Notes under the pieces: generated by a model
What the model was told of the DNA's origin: nothing
Seen by the model: only the letters and a program-made list of their open reading frames with translations
Database searches by the model: none
Virus record (IMG/VR): IMGVR_UViG_3300020472_000030
Location: 1 to 56,874 of that record
Length of the DNA: 56,874 nt
Strand: one strand, 5' to 3'
Source: a virus
Translations under genes and position numbers: made by a program
Shown here: positions 1 to 7,625 of the stretch, in pieces
How the letters are laid out: every line of letters starts with the position of its first letter
Numbering within the stretch: position 1 is the first letter of the stretch

Positions 1-202
1 ACAAAGGCTCTCCACAATGTGGGCAATTATTATCTCGTTTTGCTTGATCAATCACGCTTTGAAGCCATCTAATTTCTCTTATCCAAGACTTTAAATGATT
101 TTTCCTTCTTTCAGATTTAGGTTTTTCAAGCTCTTTTTGAAGAGACTTTTTCAGTCTAGTTACTCGTGCTACAAATACTGGTACAAAGGCTTGAGTTTTC
201 AC
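1..202 (-). CDS. Small zinc-ribbon protein, C-terminus outside window (partial)
   Basis: A GTG-started frame begins at 202, overlaps the stop of the preceding 27-residue membrane protein (GTGA overlap) and runs open to the edge of the window (67 codons). The protein is rich in Lys/Arg/Glu with a probable helical middle, then reaches a CPHCGEPL motif, half of a zinc ribbon, just before the cut. The overlap with its neighbour and the lack of stops support coding. Function unknown; the second Cys pair would lie outside the window. Confidence 0.6.
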   Translation of the reverse strand, partial: MKTQAFVPVFVARVTRLKKSLQKELEKPKSERRKNHLKSWIREIRWLQSVIDQAKRDNNCPHCGEPL

Positions 203-282
203 TTTCTTCTAGTAACTCCAAACCACCATAAAGCTATAAGCCCTACTGTCACCCATATTACTACCCATCCTGTTATTGGCAT
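199..282 (-). CDS. 27-residue single-pass membrane microprotein
   Basis: ATG at 282 lies 5 bases after a strong Shine-Dalgarno (GGAGGT) and overlaps the end of phoH. The product has one hydrophobic segment (about residues 5-22, VVIWVTVGLIALWWFGV) and ends in TRRK, so the C-terminus is probably cytoplasmic. It ends by overlapping the GTG of the next gene. It is one of many microproteins in this phage. The function is unknown; holin-accessory or inner-membrane modulator roles are guesses. Confidence 0.6.
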   Translation of the reverse strand: MPITGWVVIWVTVGLIALWWFGVTRRK

Positions 283-962
283 GGATTACCTCCATATATG
301 CCTTCAATTTGCTGCTTAGCTAAAATATAATCTTTTACGAAGCCACTTCGTACTATATCTGTTACATCAAACTCTATTAAATCAAACGACCCCATCTTAT
401 CTAGTATTCTTAGAAAAGATTTTAACCCGTTTTGCTTTAAATCCGCTTGTTGAAAATCACCGCAGAATATTACTCGACAATTTTCTCCAACTCGTGTTAT
501 AATAGAATCTAACTCATGAAAAGACATATTTTGGCACTCATCAACTAAAATAACTGCATCTCTTAATGTAACTCCTCTAATAAAAGAGGTTGTCATGAAA
601 TGCACTAACCCTTTTGTTGTTAATACTTGATATGCATCCCCTCGTGAAAACAATTCAATAGCAATATCTTTATAGGGTTCCTCATAGACAGATGCTTTTT
701 CCTTTTCACTTCCAGGAAGAAAGCCTATATCTCTAGTAGGTACTGCACTTCGTATTATTACTAGCTTTTCAAATATATTTTTAATCATATCATCAAAAGC
801 TAAATAACATGATATAAAAGTTTTCCCTGTTCCTGCCACTCCATGCAGTACTAGGTGTTTCTCGCTATCAAAAGCTCCTATTTGGTTTTGTGTTAAAGGT
901 TCTATTTCTTCAAGGACTAAACTAGCCCCCTGTAGAGTTTTACTTCTTTTTCCCATAGGCAT
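273..962 (-). CDS. phoH: PhoH-like ATPase
   Basis: PhoH-family P-loop ATPase of 229 residues, a length usual for phage PhoH. Walker A GVAGTGKT is at residues 41-48, the family motif RDIGFLPG at about 77-84 and Walker B VILVDE at 137-142, followed by a Gln in the sensor position. PhoH genes are frequent in marine phages; the biochemical role is unsettled (NTPase, possibly RNA-related), and a link to phosphate stress is historical rather than shown. It is the next-to-last complete gene of the minus-strand replication block in this window and starts 1 base after the stop of the upstream gene. Confidence 0.9.
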   Translation of the reverse strand: MPMGKRSKTLQGASLVLEEIEPLTQNQIGAFDSEKHLVLHGVAGTGKTFISCYLAFDDMIKNIFEKLVIIRSAVPTRDIGFLPGSEKEKASVYEEPYKDIAIELFSRGDAYQVLTTKGLVHFMTTSFIRGVTLRDAVILVDECQNMSFHELDSIITRVGENCRVIFCGDFQQADLKQNGLKSFLRILDKMGSFDLIEFDVTDIVRSGFVKDYILAKQQIEGIYGGNPCQ

Positions 963-963
963 T

Positions 964-1458
964 TTATATTTTTCTTCGAGTGTCCTTGAGTTTTTCTTCG
1001 GAATACTCGTATAACATCCAAGGTATATTATTTAAATGTAATATACCTGCCCAAGTTCTCCCTTCTTCTGGAGGTCTTGGTATTGTGAAAGGAAAATTAA
1101 TTCCTTTTACCCACAATAAAGAGGCAACTTCTTTTCTATCAACCTTTCTGATTTTATAGTATTTGAGTTTACACATTAAGGTTTTGTCATAGATAAAAGG
1201 GTCGCCTTTTGAATCGATAAAGTTTTTTCCAGTTTGCTTTAGTATACCAATATGATTGATTAGTGCTCTTTTTAACGGAAACAAGTTAGTAAAGGGACTC
1301 TGTAATCTACGAACCCCTAATGTTTCTCCGCTCATGTTTTTATCATCAAGTAATTGATCGTCTAAAAACAATAATCCGTCAGAACAGCTCCAGTTGCTTG
1401 TTGGGAGCTGGAACACTGGAAAGATTACGTGTTGAACGTCCTTGTACGTAATGATCAA
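964..1458 (-). CDS. Hypothetical protein (164 aa), TTG start
   Basis: Not recognised. The frame starts with TTG at 1458, preceded by GGAGAG at good spacing, inside the 3' end of the upstream gene (80-base overlap in another frame). The protein is mixed alpha/beta in composition, with many aromatics and a PRPPEEGRTWAG segment near residue 130. No signal peptide or membrane segment. An alternative ATG at the MSGETLG position lacks a ribosome-binding site, so TTG is preferred. It is expressed with phoH and the iscU/iscA genes. Confidence 0.6.
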   Translation of the reverse strand: MIITYKDVQHVIFPVFQLPTSNWSCSDGLLFLDDQLLDDKNMSGETLGVRRLQSPFTNLFPLKRALINHIGILKQTGKNFIDSKGDPFIYDKTLMCKLKYYKIRKVDRKEVASLLWVKGINFPFTIPRPPEEGRTWAGILHLNNIPWMLYEYSEEKLKDTRRKI

Positions 1459-1621
1459 TAAACTCTCCGTTATGATAAATTTTTATGTCCGTACAACCCT
1501 GTCCTTCGAGCATCTGAGCGTAGGTGTAAGGCCCAACGCTGTGCATTTGGCCAGACCTGTGGTCTTTTCCATTTTGATGCATCCACGTTAAACTATATTT
1601 ACTTAAATCTGCTACACCCAT
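1379..1621 (-). CDS. Hypothetical protein (80 aa)
   Basis: Start chosen at the ATG at 1621 (MGVADLSKYS), which has AGGAG about 6 bases upstream; a longer frame reaches 1687 but its extra N-terminus is Arg-rich and lacks a ribosome-binding site. The product is soluble and contains an internal HSVGPYTYAQMLEGQG stretch resembling small all-beta domains. Its last 26 codons overlap the start of the next gene in another frame. No family recognised. Confidence 0.55.
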   Translation of the reverse strand: MGVADLSKYSLTWMHQNGKDHRSGQMHSVGPYTYAQMLEGQGCTDIKIYHNGEFIDHYVQGRSTRNLSSVPAPNKQLELF

Positions 1622-1709
1622 GATAATACTCCTGATTGATGTAAGTCTATTAGAATTTCTAATACGTGTAATCCGATATCTACGCATAGTAATACTAAAA
1701 TTAATGTTA

Positions 1710-2018
1710 TTATATTGTGAAGCTTACTCCGCATCCGCATGCATCCTGTATATTAGGGTTAGTTACTGTAAGGAACGATCCCATCAACTCTTCGTTATAA
1801 TCTATTGTACTGCCCGCAACTGCAAAGGTAGCAGCATCACTAACTACTAGCATGTCCTCTACTATTCTATCAGAATCTGCTGGATGATCGGTATACCCCC
1901 AATCATATTCAAACCCCGCACAGCCACTAGGCTTAAGATGCAAACGTATATATTTTTGTTTCTTTTCAATACGTTTATAGTTAAGATACTTCTTCGCACT
2001 GGCAGTTATGGTCAGCAT
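1710..2018 (-). CDS. iscA: A-type Fe-S carrier protein (IscA/ErpA-like)
   Basis: HesB/IscA-family protein of 102 residues. The three ligand cysteines of A-type carriers are all present: C33 (in PSGCAGFEY) and the C-terminal CGCG pair C94/C96, in the context NPNxxxxCGCGxSF shared by IscA and ErpA. The family receives or delivers Fe-S clusters from the IscU scaffold to client apoproteins. ATG at 2018 has a strong GAGGGG site 4 bases upstream and lies inside the 3' end of iscU (38-base overlap), so the two are translationally coupled. IscS, HscA/HscB and ferredoxin are absent, so host partners would be needed. Confidence 0.92.
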   Translation of the reverse strand: MLTITASAKKYLNYKRIEKKQKYIRLHLKPSGCAGFEYDWGYTDHPADSDRIVEDMLVVSDAATFAVAGSTIDYNEELMGSFLTVTNPNIQDACGCGVSFTI

Positions 2019-2391
2019 TTTTCCCCTCGTAATCGCTTATCGCGGCTTTTATAGCGTCCTCAGCGAGAACGCTACAATGTATCTTTACGGGTGGGAGGCT
2101 AAGTTCTTCAGCAATCTCGGTATTCTTGATTTCACAAGCATCGCTAAGGCTCTTTCCCTTGACCCATTCTGTAAGCAGAGAGCTTGATGCAATGGCGGAT
2201 CCACAACCGTAAGTCTTGAATTTAGCGTCTTCAATGACGCCTTTTTCATTAACTTGTATTTGTAGTCGCATAACGTCTCCGCAAGCAGGTGCCCCAACCA
2301 TGCCCGTACCCACGGATCTAGATTTGTCATCAAGTCTTCCAACGTTTCTTGGTTTTTCATAGTGATCCAGTACTTTTTCAGAGTACGCCAT
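1981..2391 (-). CDS. iscU: Fe-S cluster assembly scaffold IscU
   Basis: Complete IscU (136 aa). Cluster ligands C37, C63 and C106, the neighbouring D39 and H105, and the chaperone-recognition motif LPPVK (99-103) occupy the same numbered positions as in E. coli IscU. The first 124 residues align without gaps to the E. coli sequence as I recall it. The start at 2391 (MAYSEKV) matches the family and overlaps the polA stop by 14 bases. A short extra C-terminal tail carries a CQC motif (NCQCEEVS) not found in bacterial IscU; it coincides with the iscA translation start. The role is assembly of [2Fe-2S]/[4Fe-4S] clusters in the host cytoplasm, probably with host IscS and HscA. Origin by recent transfer from a gammaproteobacterium is inferred. 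Confidence 0.96.
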   Translation of the reverse strand: MAYSEKVLDHYEKPRNVGRLDDKSRSVGTGMVGAPACGDVMRLQIQVNEKGVIEDAKFKTYGCGSAIASSSLLTEWVKGKSLSDACEIKNTEIAEELSLPPVKIHCSVLAEDAIKAAISDYEGKNADHNCQCEEVS

Positions 2392-4648
2392 ATTGTTTCT
2401 CAAATTTGCCCATTGAGTAGTCTTCTCCAATATCGAAGTCACACCCAACTGGAGCTCCTGGAATGTTAATTCCTCTATCTAGTTGAATCCAATGCTGTAA
2501 TTTCTCACAGTATGTATCTATTTCTTCCTCTGGCACTTCTGCAAGAATGGAATCGTGTACTAATGCAAATATACGAGCCTTCATTTTACTAGCTTGTATA
2601 TCTGCGTGCATGTCTATGGCACCAAGTAAGTTAATATCAGAAGCAGCAGACTGGACCAAAAAGTTAAGACCAGACCTAATGCTATGGCTCTTGATGCCCG
2701 CGTCTGAAGATTTGACATTGGGAAGTCTCCTTTTTCTTCCGAAGAAGCTGTAAACGAACCCATTTTGCTCAATGAATTTATGATTCGTGTCAATCCATTT
2801 TTTAAGCGCATGAAAAGATTGAAAATAATCATCGATAACCTCTTTCGCTTCACTTTGACTAAAATATTTACCGGAGTCTTTAGTTACTTGTTCACTAATT
2901 TTCTTCGGACCCGCTCCGTACATAATACCAAAGGTTACTGCTTTTGCAGCTTGTCTTTGAGTAGTGTAATATTCTGCTACATCCTCTACTTCGCAGGGTA
3001 GTTTAAATACTGTTTTCGCAATACTACTATGGAAATTCCCACCTGAGCGAAACACTTCCATAAGTGCTTTATCTTCAGCAAGAACTGCGGCAACATAAAC
3101 TTCTGCTGTAGTTAAGTCCATTGCAACAATTCTATGTCCCCAGGCCGCTCTAATACAGCCTTTTACAGCTGGGTTATCCCGAGGAAGCTGTTGCATATTA
3201 AGCTTACCGCTAGAGCTGAGCCGACCGCTAGTAGTACCATGAAGATTAAACGACGTGCGGAGTCTGCCATCTCTATCCAACTGCGGTATGATTTTGTCCA
3301 AGTAAGTATTCTTAATTTTGGATCGTTGACGTATGTCAAGGATAAGTCCAGGAACTTCGGATTGACTACCGAGCTCTCTGAGTACTTCTGCATCCGTAGA
3401 GTGCGCTCCCGTTCCTGTTTTCTTTCCAGTAGGCTGCAAGCCAACGTGGTCAAAAAGAAGGGAACGTAGCTGCACAGTAGAGTTAGGATTAAAATCTTTA
3501 TCATGGTGTGATTCCCATTGTCTTATAGCTGGATTTTCATATAACTTATCAACTGCTGCATCTATTTGTGTTTGCATAAGTTCTTGTGAGGCATATAACC
3601 TTTTTTTGTCGAAAGGAACACCATTATCCTGTGCGTCTGTAAGAAATCGAGTACCAGGAATAAGTATATTATCATATACCCACTTTAATCTTTTATTTTC
3701 TTTTATCTTTTTAAATTTATCGTAAACAAGATAAGTACATAGAGCATCCATAGCTGCATATGTTTTCATGACTTCAAAAGGAATAGACCCCCATTGAAAG
3801 TCGTTCTTTAAAATACCGTTTTCTTTACGGTAATTGTCCATCCAGTCATACATGGGCTTTTCATAATCCCCATAGGGGGTATACTTAATTGCTAACGTCT
3901 TGAGTCCATGATTTCCTGGGTTCTCATTAACTAAGTAGGATAATAACATAGTATCTTCAAACTTTGGAAATTTAAAGTTAAAATGATACTCAAAAAATGC
4001 CATATCAAACTTAGCGTTATGAAATACTACTGTTTTTGCATAGAAGAGTTTCTGAAGTAGTTCTTCAGTTTCTTCATCAAAGCAATCTGTAGATATATAC
4101 GCTCCTCTGTGACCGTCGTAACAAAGTGATATACCAAGTATATGCCCATCGCGAGGGTACAAGCCAGTTGTTTCACTATCAAGCGCAACAACACTGCCAT
4201 CGTGCTCAATGGCTGCTCGAATGAAATTGTTACAGTCTCCTGTGTCGTCAATACCGAATGCAATCTTTTCATCTATTACCACCTCCTTAATTTCACCACT
4301 AATATACTTAATGATGCTTTCTTTAGATTCATCCCAAGTTTTCCTAGCTTCAGGCTTGAACTTGAGCATAGCCGGATTAATAACAGGCAAGAATTTATCT
4401 TCGACTTTCTTGCCAGAGTACTCTGTCACAGAATTAATTTTTGTAAAGTATTTTAAAGACTCACTACCTACTAGTATAACCCAGTCATATACACTCTGAT
4501 CAATACTAATATCGCAGTCTCGTTTTAATACTTTCTTTATGTTAGGATCAGAACAGAGCTGGTATTGATCAAAATCAAAAGCACCATCGAACTCTTTTCT
4601 GTAGTCCGTCCTACTCGGTTTAGTTTCTACTAAGGCTACTTTAGCCAT
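2378..4648 (-). CDS. polA: Family A DNA polymerase with 3'-5' exonuclease
   Basis: Replicative phage PolA (756 aa). The N-terminal DEDDy exonuclease shows ALDSETTGL, FHNAKFDMAFF and TYAAMDALCTYLVYD. In the polymerase domain motif A is near residues 504-520 but reads DLTTAEVYV rather than the usual DxSxxELR; motif B at about 564-580 is RQAAKAVTFGIMYG, with Phe at the position equivalent to E. coli F762; motif C near 697 is HDS instead of HDE. There is no 5'-nuclease domain. ATG at 4648 has AAGGAAGAA upstream. It overlaps the primase stop by 8 bases and iscU by 14, giving one transcription and translation unit with the replication genes. Confidence 0.95.
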   Translation of the reverse strand: MAKVALVETKPSRTDYRKEFDGAFDFDQYQLCSDPNIKKVLKRDCDISIDQSVYDWVILVGSESLKYFTKINSVTEYSGKKVEDKFLPVINPAMLKFKPEARKTWDESKESIIKYISGEIKEVVIDEKIAFGIDDTGDCNNFIRAAIEHDGSVVALDSETTGLYPRDGHILGISLCYDGHRGAYISTDCFDEETEELLQKLFYAKTVVFHNAKFDMAFFEYHFNFKFPKFEDTMLLSYLVNENPGNHGLKTLAIKYTPYGDYEKPMYDWMDNYRKENGILKNDFQWGSIPFEVMKTYAAMDALCTYLVYDKFKKIKENKRLKWVYDNILIPGTRFLTDAQDNGVPFDKKRLYASQELMQTQIDAAVDKLYENPAIRQWESHHDKDFNPNSTVQLRSLLFDHVGLQPTGKKTGTGAHSTDAEVLRELGSQSEVPGLILDIRQRSKIKNTYLDKIIPQLDRDGRLRTSFNLHGTTSGRLSSSGKLNMQQLPRDNPAVKGCIRAAWGHRIVAMDLTTAEVYVAAVLAEDKALMEVFRSGGNFHSSIAKTVFKLPCEVEDVAEYYTTQRQAAKAVTFGIMYGAGPKKISEQVTKDSGKYFSQSEAKEVIDDYFQSFHALKKWIDTNHKFIEQNGFVYSFFGRKRRLPNVKSSDAGIKSHSIRSGLNFLVQSAASDINLLGAIDMHADIQASKMKARIFALVHDSILAEVPEEEIDTYCEKLQHWIQLDRGINIPGAPVGCDFDIGEDYSMGKFEKQYGVL

Positions 4649-5468
4649 ATAACTTCTTCCTTAATTTATCTACTGAAGTTTGAGTTAATGCACCAGGATC
4701 TGTATCTTTTAGATAAATGTTCCTAGCTACGAGACCAACTTTCTCACATTCACTCACTAATTTTTCTGCAGATACTTGACCTGCATCATCACCATCAAAG
4801 AATACTTCTACATATTCTGCTCCTTGTACTCGGAGCATTGATAGTTTTGTTTCATTATAGTTATTCGTTCCAAAACAACACAGAGCATTTGGAAGACCCT
4901 TGTCATGTAAGTTTATCATGTCAAATATTCCTTCCACTATAATGACTGAGCCTTTTAAAGGCTTAACCACCGGAAAGAAGGGGAGTCTTGCTCCTGCTGG
5001 AGTAAACTTATACTTAGGTTGCCCATCCGCTGTATGTCGTCCTTGAAATGCAACTATTTTACCTGATATATCGGTTATAGGAAAAACTATTCTTCCTATA
5101 AAGTCTTTGTCAGGATGTTGAAATGCTTCAAACTTTCTGTAAGTTTCTGGTTTAATATTTCTCCAGTTTCCTACATAAGGTAATCTATTTTTGGGAAAGG
5201 ACAAACCAATACTTTCAGAGCGCTTCATGTTAAGCTTCTTCTTAAAAAGTTCCCGTCTTTGTTGTAATTGGTTTGCCCTTTCCCCAAAATAATTAAATAA
5301 ACTTCCTTTAAATCCACATGAGAAACAGTTAAAAATTCCAGTAATTTGGTCAATCCGCATACTAGGATTTTTATCATCATGTTCTGGGTTTAGACAACGT
5401 ACTAAAAAATCACCTGCTTTTGGAAGGTAATGAATATTCTTGTCCTGTAGTAAAGTTTCTACATCCAT
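4641..5468 (-). CDS. DNA primase (zinc-ribbon plus TOPRIM)
   Basis: A stand-alone DnaG/T7-type primase of 275 residues. A zinc-binding CHCC set is seen at C25, H30, C48 and C51, then a catalytic core with TOPRIM motifs VEGIFDMIN and FDGDDAGQ. The helicase half found in T7 gp4 is missing; the phage encodes its helicase separately at 6210-7562. It should synthesise RNA primers for lagging-strand synthesis by the adjacent PolA. The ATG at 5468 overlaps the preceding stop (TAATG). Confidence 0.92.
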   Translation of the reverse strand: MDVETLLQDKNIHYLPKAGDFLVRCLNPEHDDKNPSMRIDQITGIFNCFSCGFKGSLFNYFGERANQLQQRRELFKKKLNMKRSESIGLSFPKNRLPYVGNWRNIKPETYRKFEAFQHPDKDFIGRIVFPITDISGKIVAFQGRHTADGQPKYKFTPAGARLPFFPVVKPLKGSVIIVEGIFDMINLHDKGLPNALCCFGTNNYNETKLSMLRVQGAEYVEVFFDGDDAGQVSAEKLVSECEKVGLVARNIYLKDTDPGALTQTSVDKLRKKLYG

Positions 5469-5662
5469 TAATCGTATTGTCCATGATCCCAGTCATCTCC
5501 TCCGAATACGTCTTGGTATTCTTCATATGTCGAAGGCTGCCCATCATCTTCCTCTATAAAGGAGACGATAGACTCCCCGTCACGACCCCGCTCACGATTT
5601 CCATCACCGTTAAGTTCAGTAAGGTCTTGTTGTATTTCTTTATAATTAGGTCCTAATCCCAA
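5468..5662 (-). CDS. Small acidic hypothetical protein (64 aa)
   Basis: Very acidic protein, with many Asp/Glu and Gly near the end (DDGQPSTYEEYQDVFGGDDWD). The start is taken as TTG at 5662: GAGGAG lies 8 bases upstream and the codon overlaps the stop of the preceding gene. The frame extends upstream to a TTG at 5698 without a ribosome site. It sits between two basic small proteins and the primase. No family recognised; DNA mimicry or a replication accessory is speculation. Confidence 0.55.
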   Translation of the reverse strand: MGLGPNYKEIQQDLTELNGDGNRERGRDGESIVSFIEEDDGQPSTYEEYQDVFGGDDWDHGQYD

Positions 5663-5862
5663 AATCGTGTCTCCTCGGCAACCATTCTCGGTGTGCAATA
5701 GGCGGTAATGAGCGCCTGTCCGTGCCTATATCTTCGTTTATAGTGCCCTCGCTCAATTCTATCAGAAAAATAATTACATCTGTTAATATTACGAAAGTAC
5801 ATATTTGCAGTCGGCTCTCTATCTCCGTCTACAATTACAACAAGCAAAAATGCCATTAACAT
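5653..5862 (-). CDS. Hypothetical protein (69 aa)
   Basis: ATG at 5862 immediately follows the upstream stop (TAAATG) with AGGT nearby; a second ATG two codons later is possible. The N-terminus is short and hydrophobic (MAFLLVVIV), followed by a basic body with several Arg/Tyr residues (RGHYKRRYRHG). Position in the replication operon and tight spacing support coding. No homologous family recognised. Confidence 0.5.
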   Translation of the reverse strand: MLMAFLLVVIVDGDREPTANMYFRNINRCNYFSDRIERGHYKRRYRHGQALITAYCTPRMVAEETRFWD

Positions 5863-6147
5863 TTATTTACCTATATCTTTTACGTTATCTCTACTGATTA
5901 CCTGATATGCACCTTTATTATAAGCAGGTGCTATTGTATATTCGGAACTAACTTCTGATTTCCAGTCGTCTCGTGGACGAGGCTTGTAAGGAGTAAGAGG
6001 AGCTGACGGATAGTCAGGTGTCTCTCTACGATACGGCTCTTTCTTAGCATGAAGCTGCATGAACTCGACTCGTCTCTTACCATTGCTAATAATATTTTTT
6101 CTAAGTCTACCACTAGCTGTATATCTCATACTGCCTTTCACAATCAT
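5863..6147 (-). CDS. Hypothetical basic protein (94 aa)
   Basis: First gene behind the promoter at 6172-6200, with GGAGG upstream of ATG 6147. The product is Arg/Lys/Tyr/Pro-rich, with a disordered-looking centre (PSAPLTPYKPRPRDDW). No membrane segment or known domain. It heads the unit leading to primase, polA, iscU, iscA and phoH, so it is probably expressed at the same stage. Confidence 0.6.
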   Translation of the reverse strand: MIVKGSMRYTASGRLRKNIISNGKRRVEFMQLHAKKEPYRRETPDYPSAPLTPYKPRPRDDWKSEVSSEYTIAPAYNKGAYQVISRDNVKDIGK

Positions 6148-6171
6148 AAAGCCTCCACATTTTGAATATAT

Positions 6172-6200
6172 ATTATACTAGAAATACATACAAATGTCAA
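6172..6200 (-). promoter_or_regulatory. Sigma-70 promoter for the primase-polA-isc-phoH unit
   Basis: On the minus strand TTGACA and TATAAT are separated by 17 bases, within the recurrent context TTCTTGACAT...CTAGTATAATATA that is found across this genome. It lies 25 bases upstream of the gene starting at 6147. Confidence 0.9.
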
Positions 6201-6209
6201 GAACTATTT

Positions 6210-7562
6210 TTAGATGTCGTTAATTTCTTCGCCAGTTTTCTGGTCATTGTCCTCTTTCTCGCTTGGCGTAAGTGCAGTATCTGGTCCTATCTTTAGGGTT
6301 TCCCAATCCATGGTCGAGGAAAAATCACGCATAGCGGCTGCTCTCATTTTTACACATTTAAATGTCATACAGGCATCTTCCTGTGACCAAGGTTCCATAG
6401 CATATGCCGCATCAGCAGCATCTAGAATACCTTTGGCAAATCGAGCTTCACCGCTAGCGTCAGTTTGGTATGGCGAGAATACTGGGGTTTCGTACTCTTG
6501 TGCCATACCTTTCAGTGCTTTACTAACTTCTATCTGTTCGGTCCAATCGTATTGACCTCCCCGAGAGGGCATACTTGAACGTTTTACTTGATTGATGTAG
6601 TCGACAATAATGACTCCTACATTCATTTTACTTTTAACTTTCTTATCAAGTTCAGCTCGTATTTTAGCGAGAGTAAGAGAGGGGTCATAAATTACATCAA
6701 GCTGTTGAGTTGGGAGAAGCTCACAACTATTTATTAATTTATCATGGAACTTGTCAAAGTCTCGATGTTCCCGATACTCTGCAAGTCTCTCTTGACTATC
6801 ACTGTATCTTGCGGCTTGCCAGTTAGCAACCTTTTCCCATTCAGTAATACTGAGGTTCTTTGTGCGAAGCCTAGAAAAAGACACGCCCGTAGCAATAGAG
6901 CAACATCTTTGCAATATTGCTCTACTGTCCATTTCAATAGTAAAATAGAGGGCGGATTTACCGGAAGAATATACGTTGTTAGCTATATTAGCACATGTTA
7001 TGGATTTCCCTGCCCCTCTACGACCACCCACAAGGATCAAGTCTCGGGGGGAGAACGTGATCTCATGATCGTGGTCAGCATTTAAGCCGAGGGGCAGGTA
7101 CTTACCTATATCATCATCTGGCTCCCACAAGGGAATACGTTGCATAGTCTCTTGCGGTTCTTGAAGGTCGACTTTTTCTTCAACATCAAGAACTATCTGG
7201 TGCAGATGTTTGACAGACTCTTCTGCATCTTCAAAAGATATAGAATTGTCAACATAGTCCTCAAGTGAGTCAAGGATTTCCTTTTGTGTAAACTCATTCT
7301 TGAGGTACTGTAGAAGCATGTAAGGATCTGCATCTACTTCGACCGAATCTACAGCAAAGAGTAACTCTTTTGTAGATGTGTCACGAATCTCATACTTGAG
7401 ATCCTCAATCGTAGGGAGTCGATGAAATTTTTCACAATGCGTATCAATTACTTTAAAAAGCGTATGGTATGCAGAGGGCAAATAATGCTTACGAGTGTTA
7501 GACCAAGACTCAAAGTCCTGCAGGTCTAATACTTGCTTAATATAAGCACTTGCTATGTTCAA
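6210..7562 (-). CDS. Replicative DNA helicase (DnaB-like)
   Basis: RecA-fold helicase of 450 residues. Walker A GGRRGAGKS lies near residues 178-186 and Walker B VIIVDYIN near 317-324, with a basic C-terminal half. The N-terminal ~150 residues resemble the helical domain of phage DnaB-type helicases. It should unwind the fork with the separately encoded primase. The start is TTG at 7562, with GGGGGAA a few bases upstream; no ATG gives a better fit. No helicase loader was recognised. Confidence 0.9.
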   Translation of the reverse strand: MNIASAYIKQVLDLQDFESWSNTRKHYLPSAYHTLFKVIDTHCEKFHRLPTIEDLKYEIRDTSTKELLFAVDSVEVDADPYMLLQYLKNEFTQKEILDSLEDYVDNSISFEDAEESVKHLHQIVLDVEEKVDLQEPQETMQRIPLWEPDDDIGKYLPLGLNADHDHEITFSPRDLILVGGRRGAGKSITCANIANNVYSSGKSALYFTIEMDSRAILQRCCSIATGVSFSRLRTKNLSITEWEKVANWQAARYSDSQERLAEYREHRDFDKFHDKLINSCELLPTQQLDVIYDPSLTLAKIRAELDKKVKSKMNVGVIIVDYINQVKRSSMPSRGGQYDWTEQIEVSKALKGMAQEYETPVFSPYQTDASGEARFAKGILDAADAAYAMEPWSQEDACMTFKCVKMRAAAMRDFSSTMDWETLKIGPDTALTPSEKEDNDQKTGEEINDI

Positions 7563-7580
7563 CGATTCCCCCGATAGAAA

Positions 7581-7612
7581 TATAGCCGCAATGACCCCTC
7601 ACTACGGCTATA
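7581..7612 (-). terminator. Hairpin between HTH gene and helicase (weak terminator or attenuator)
   Basis: Inverted repeat TATAGCCG/CGGCTATA with a 16-base loop sits in the 63-base gap between the HTH-repeat gene and the helicase. On the minus strand it is followed by only a loose T-rich run (ATTTCTATC), so it may attenuate or mark RNA processing rather than terminate. Confidence 0.35.
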
Positions 7613-7625
7613 AAATCAATACTAA

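Noticed and set aside
95-319. 74-residue plus-strand frame at the left edge
   Set aside because: It is antisense to three overlapping minus-strand genes with proper starts and has no ribosome-binding site.
2085-2360. 91-residue frame antisense to nothing but nested in iscU
   Set aside because: It lies in another frame inside the conserved iscU gene, without a start signal.
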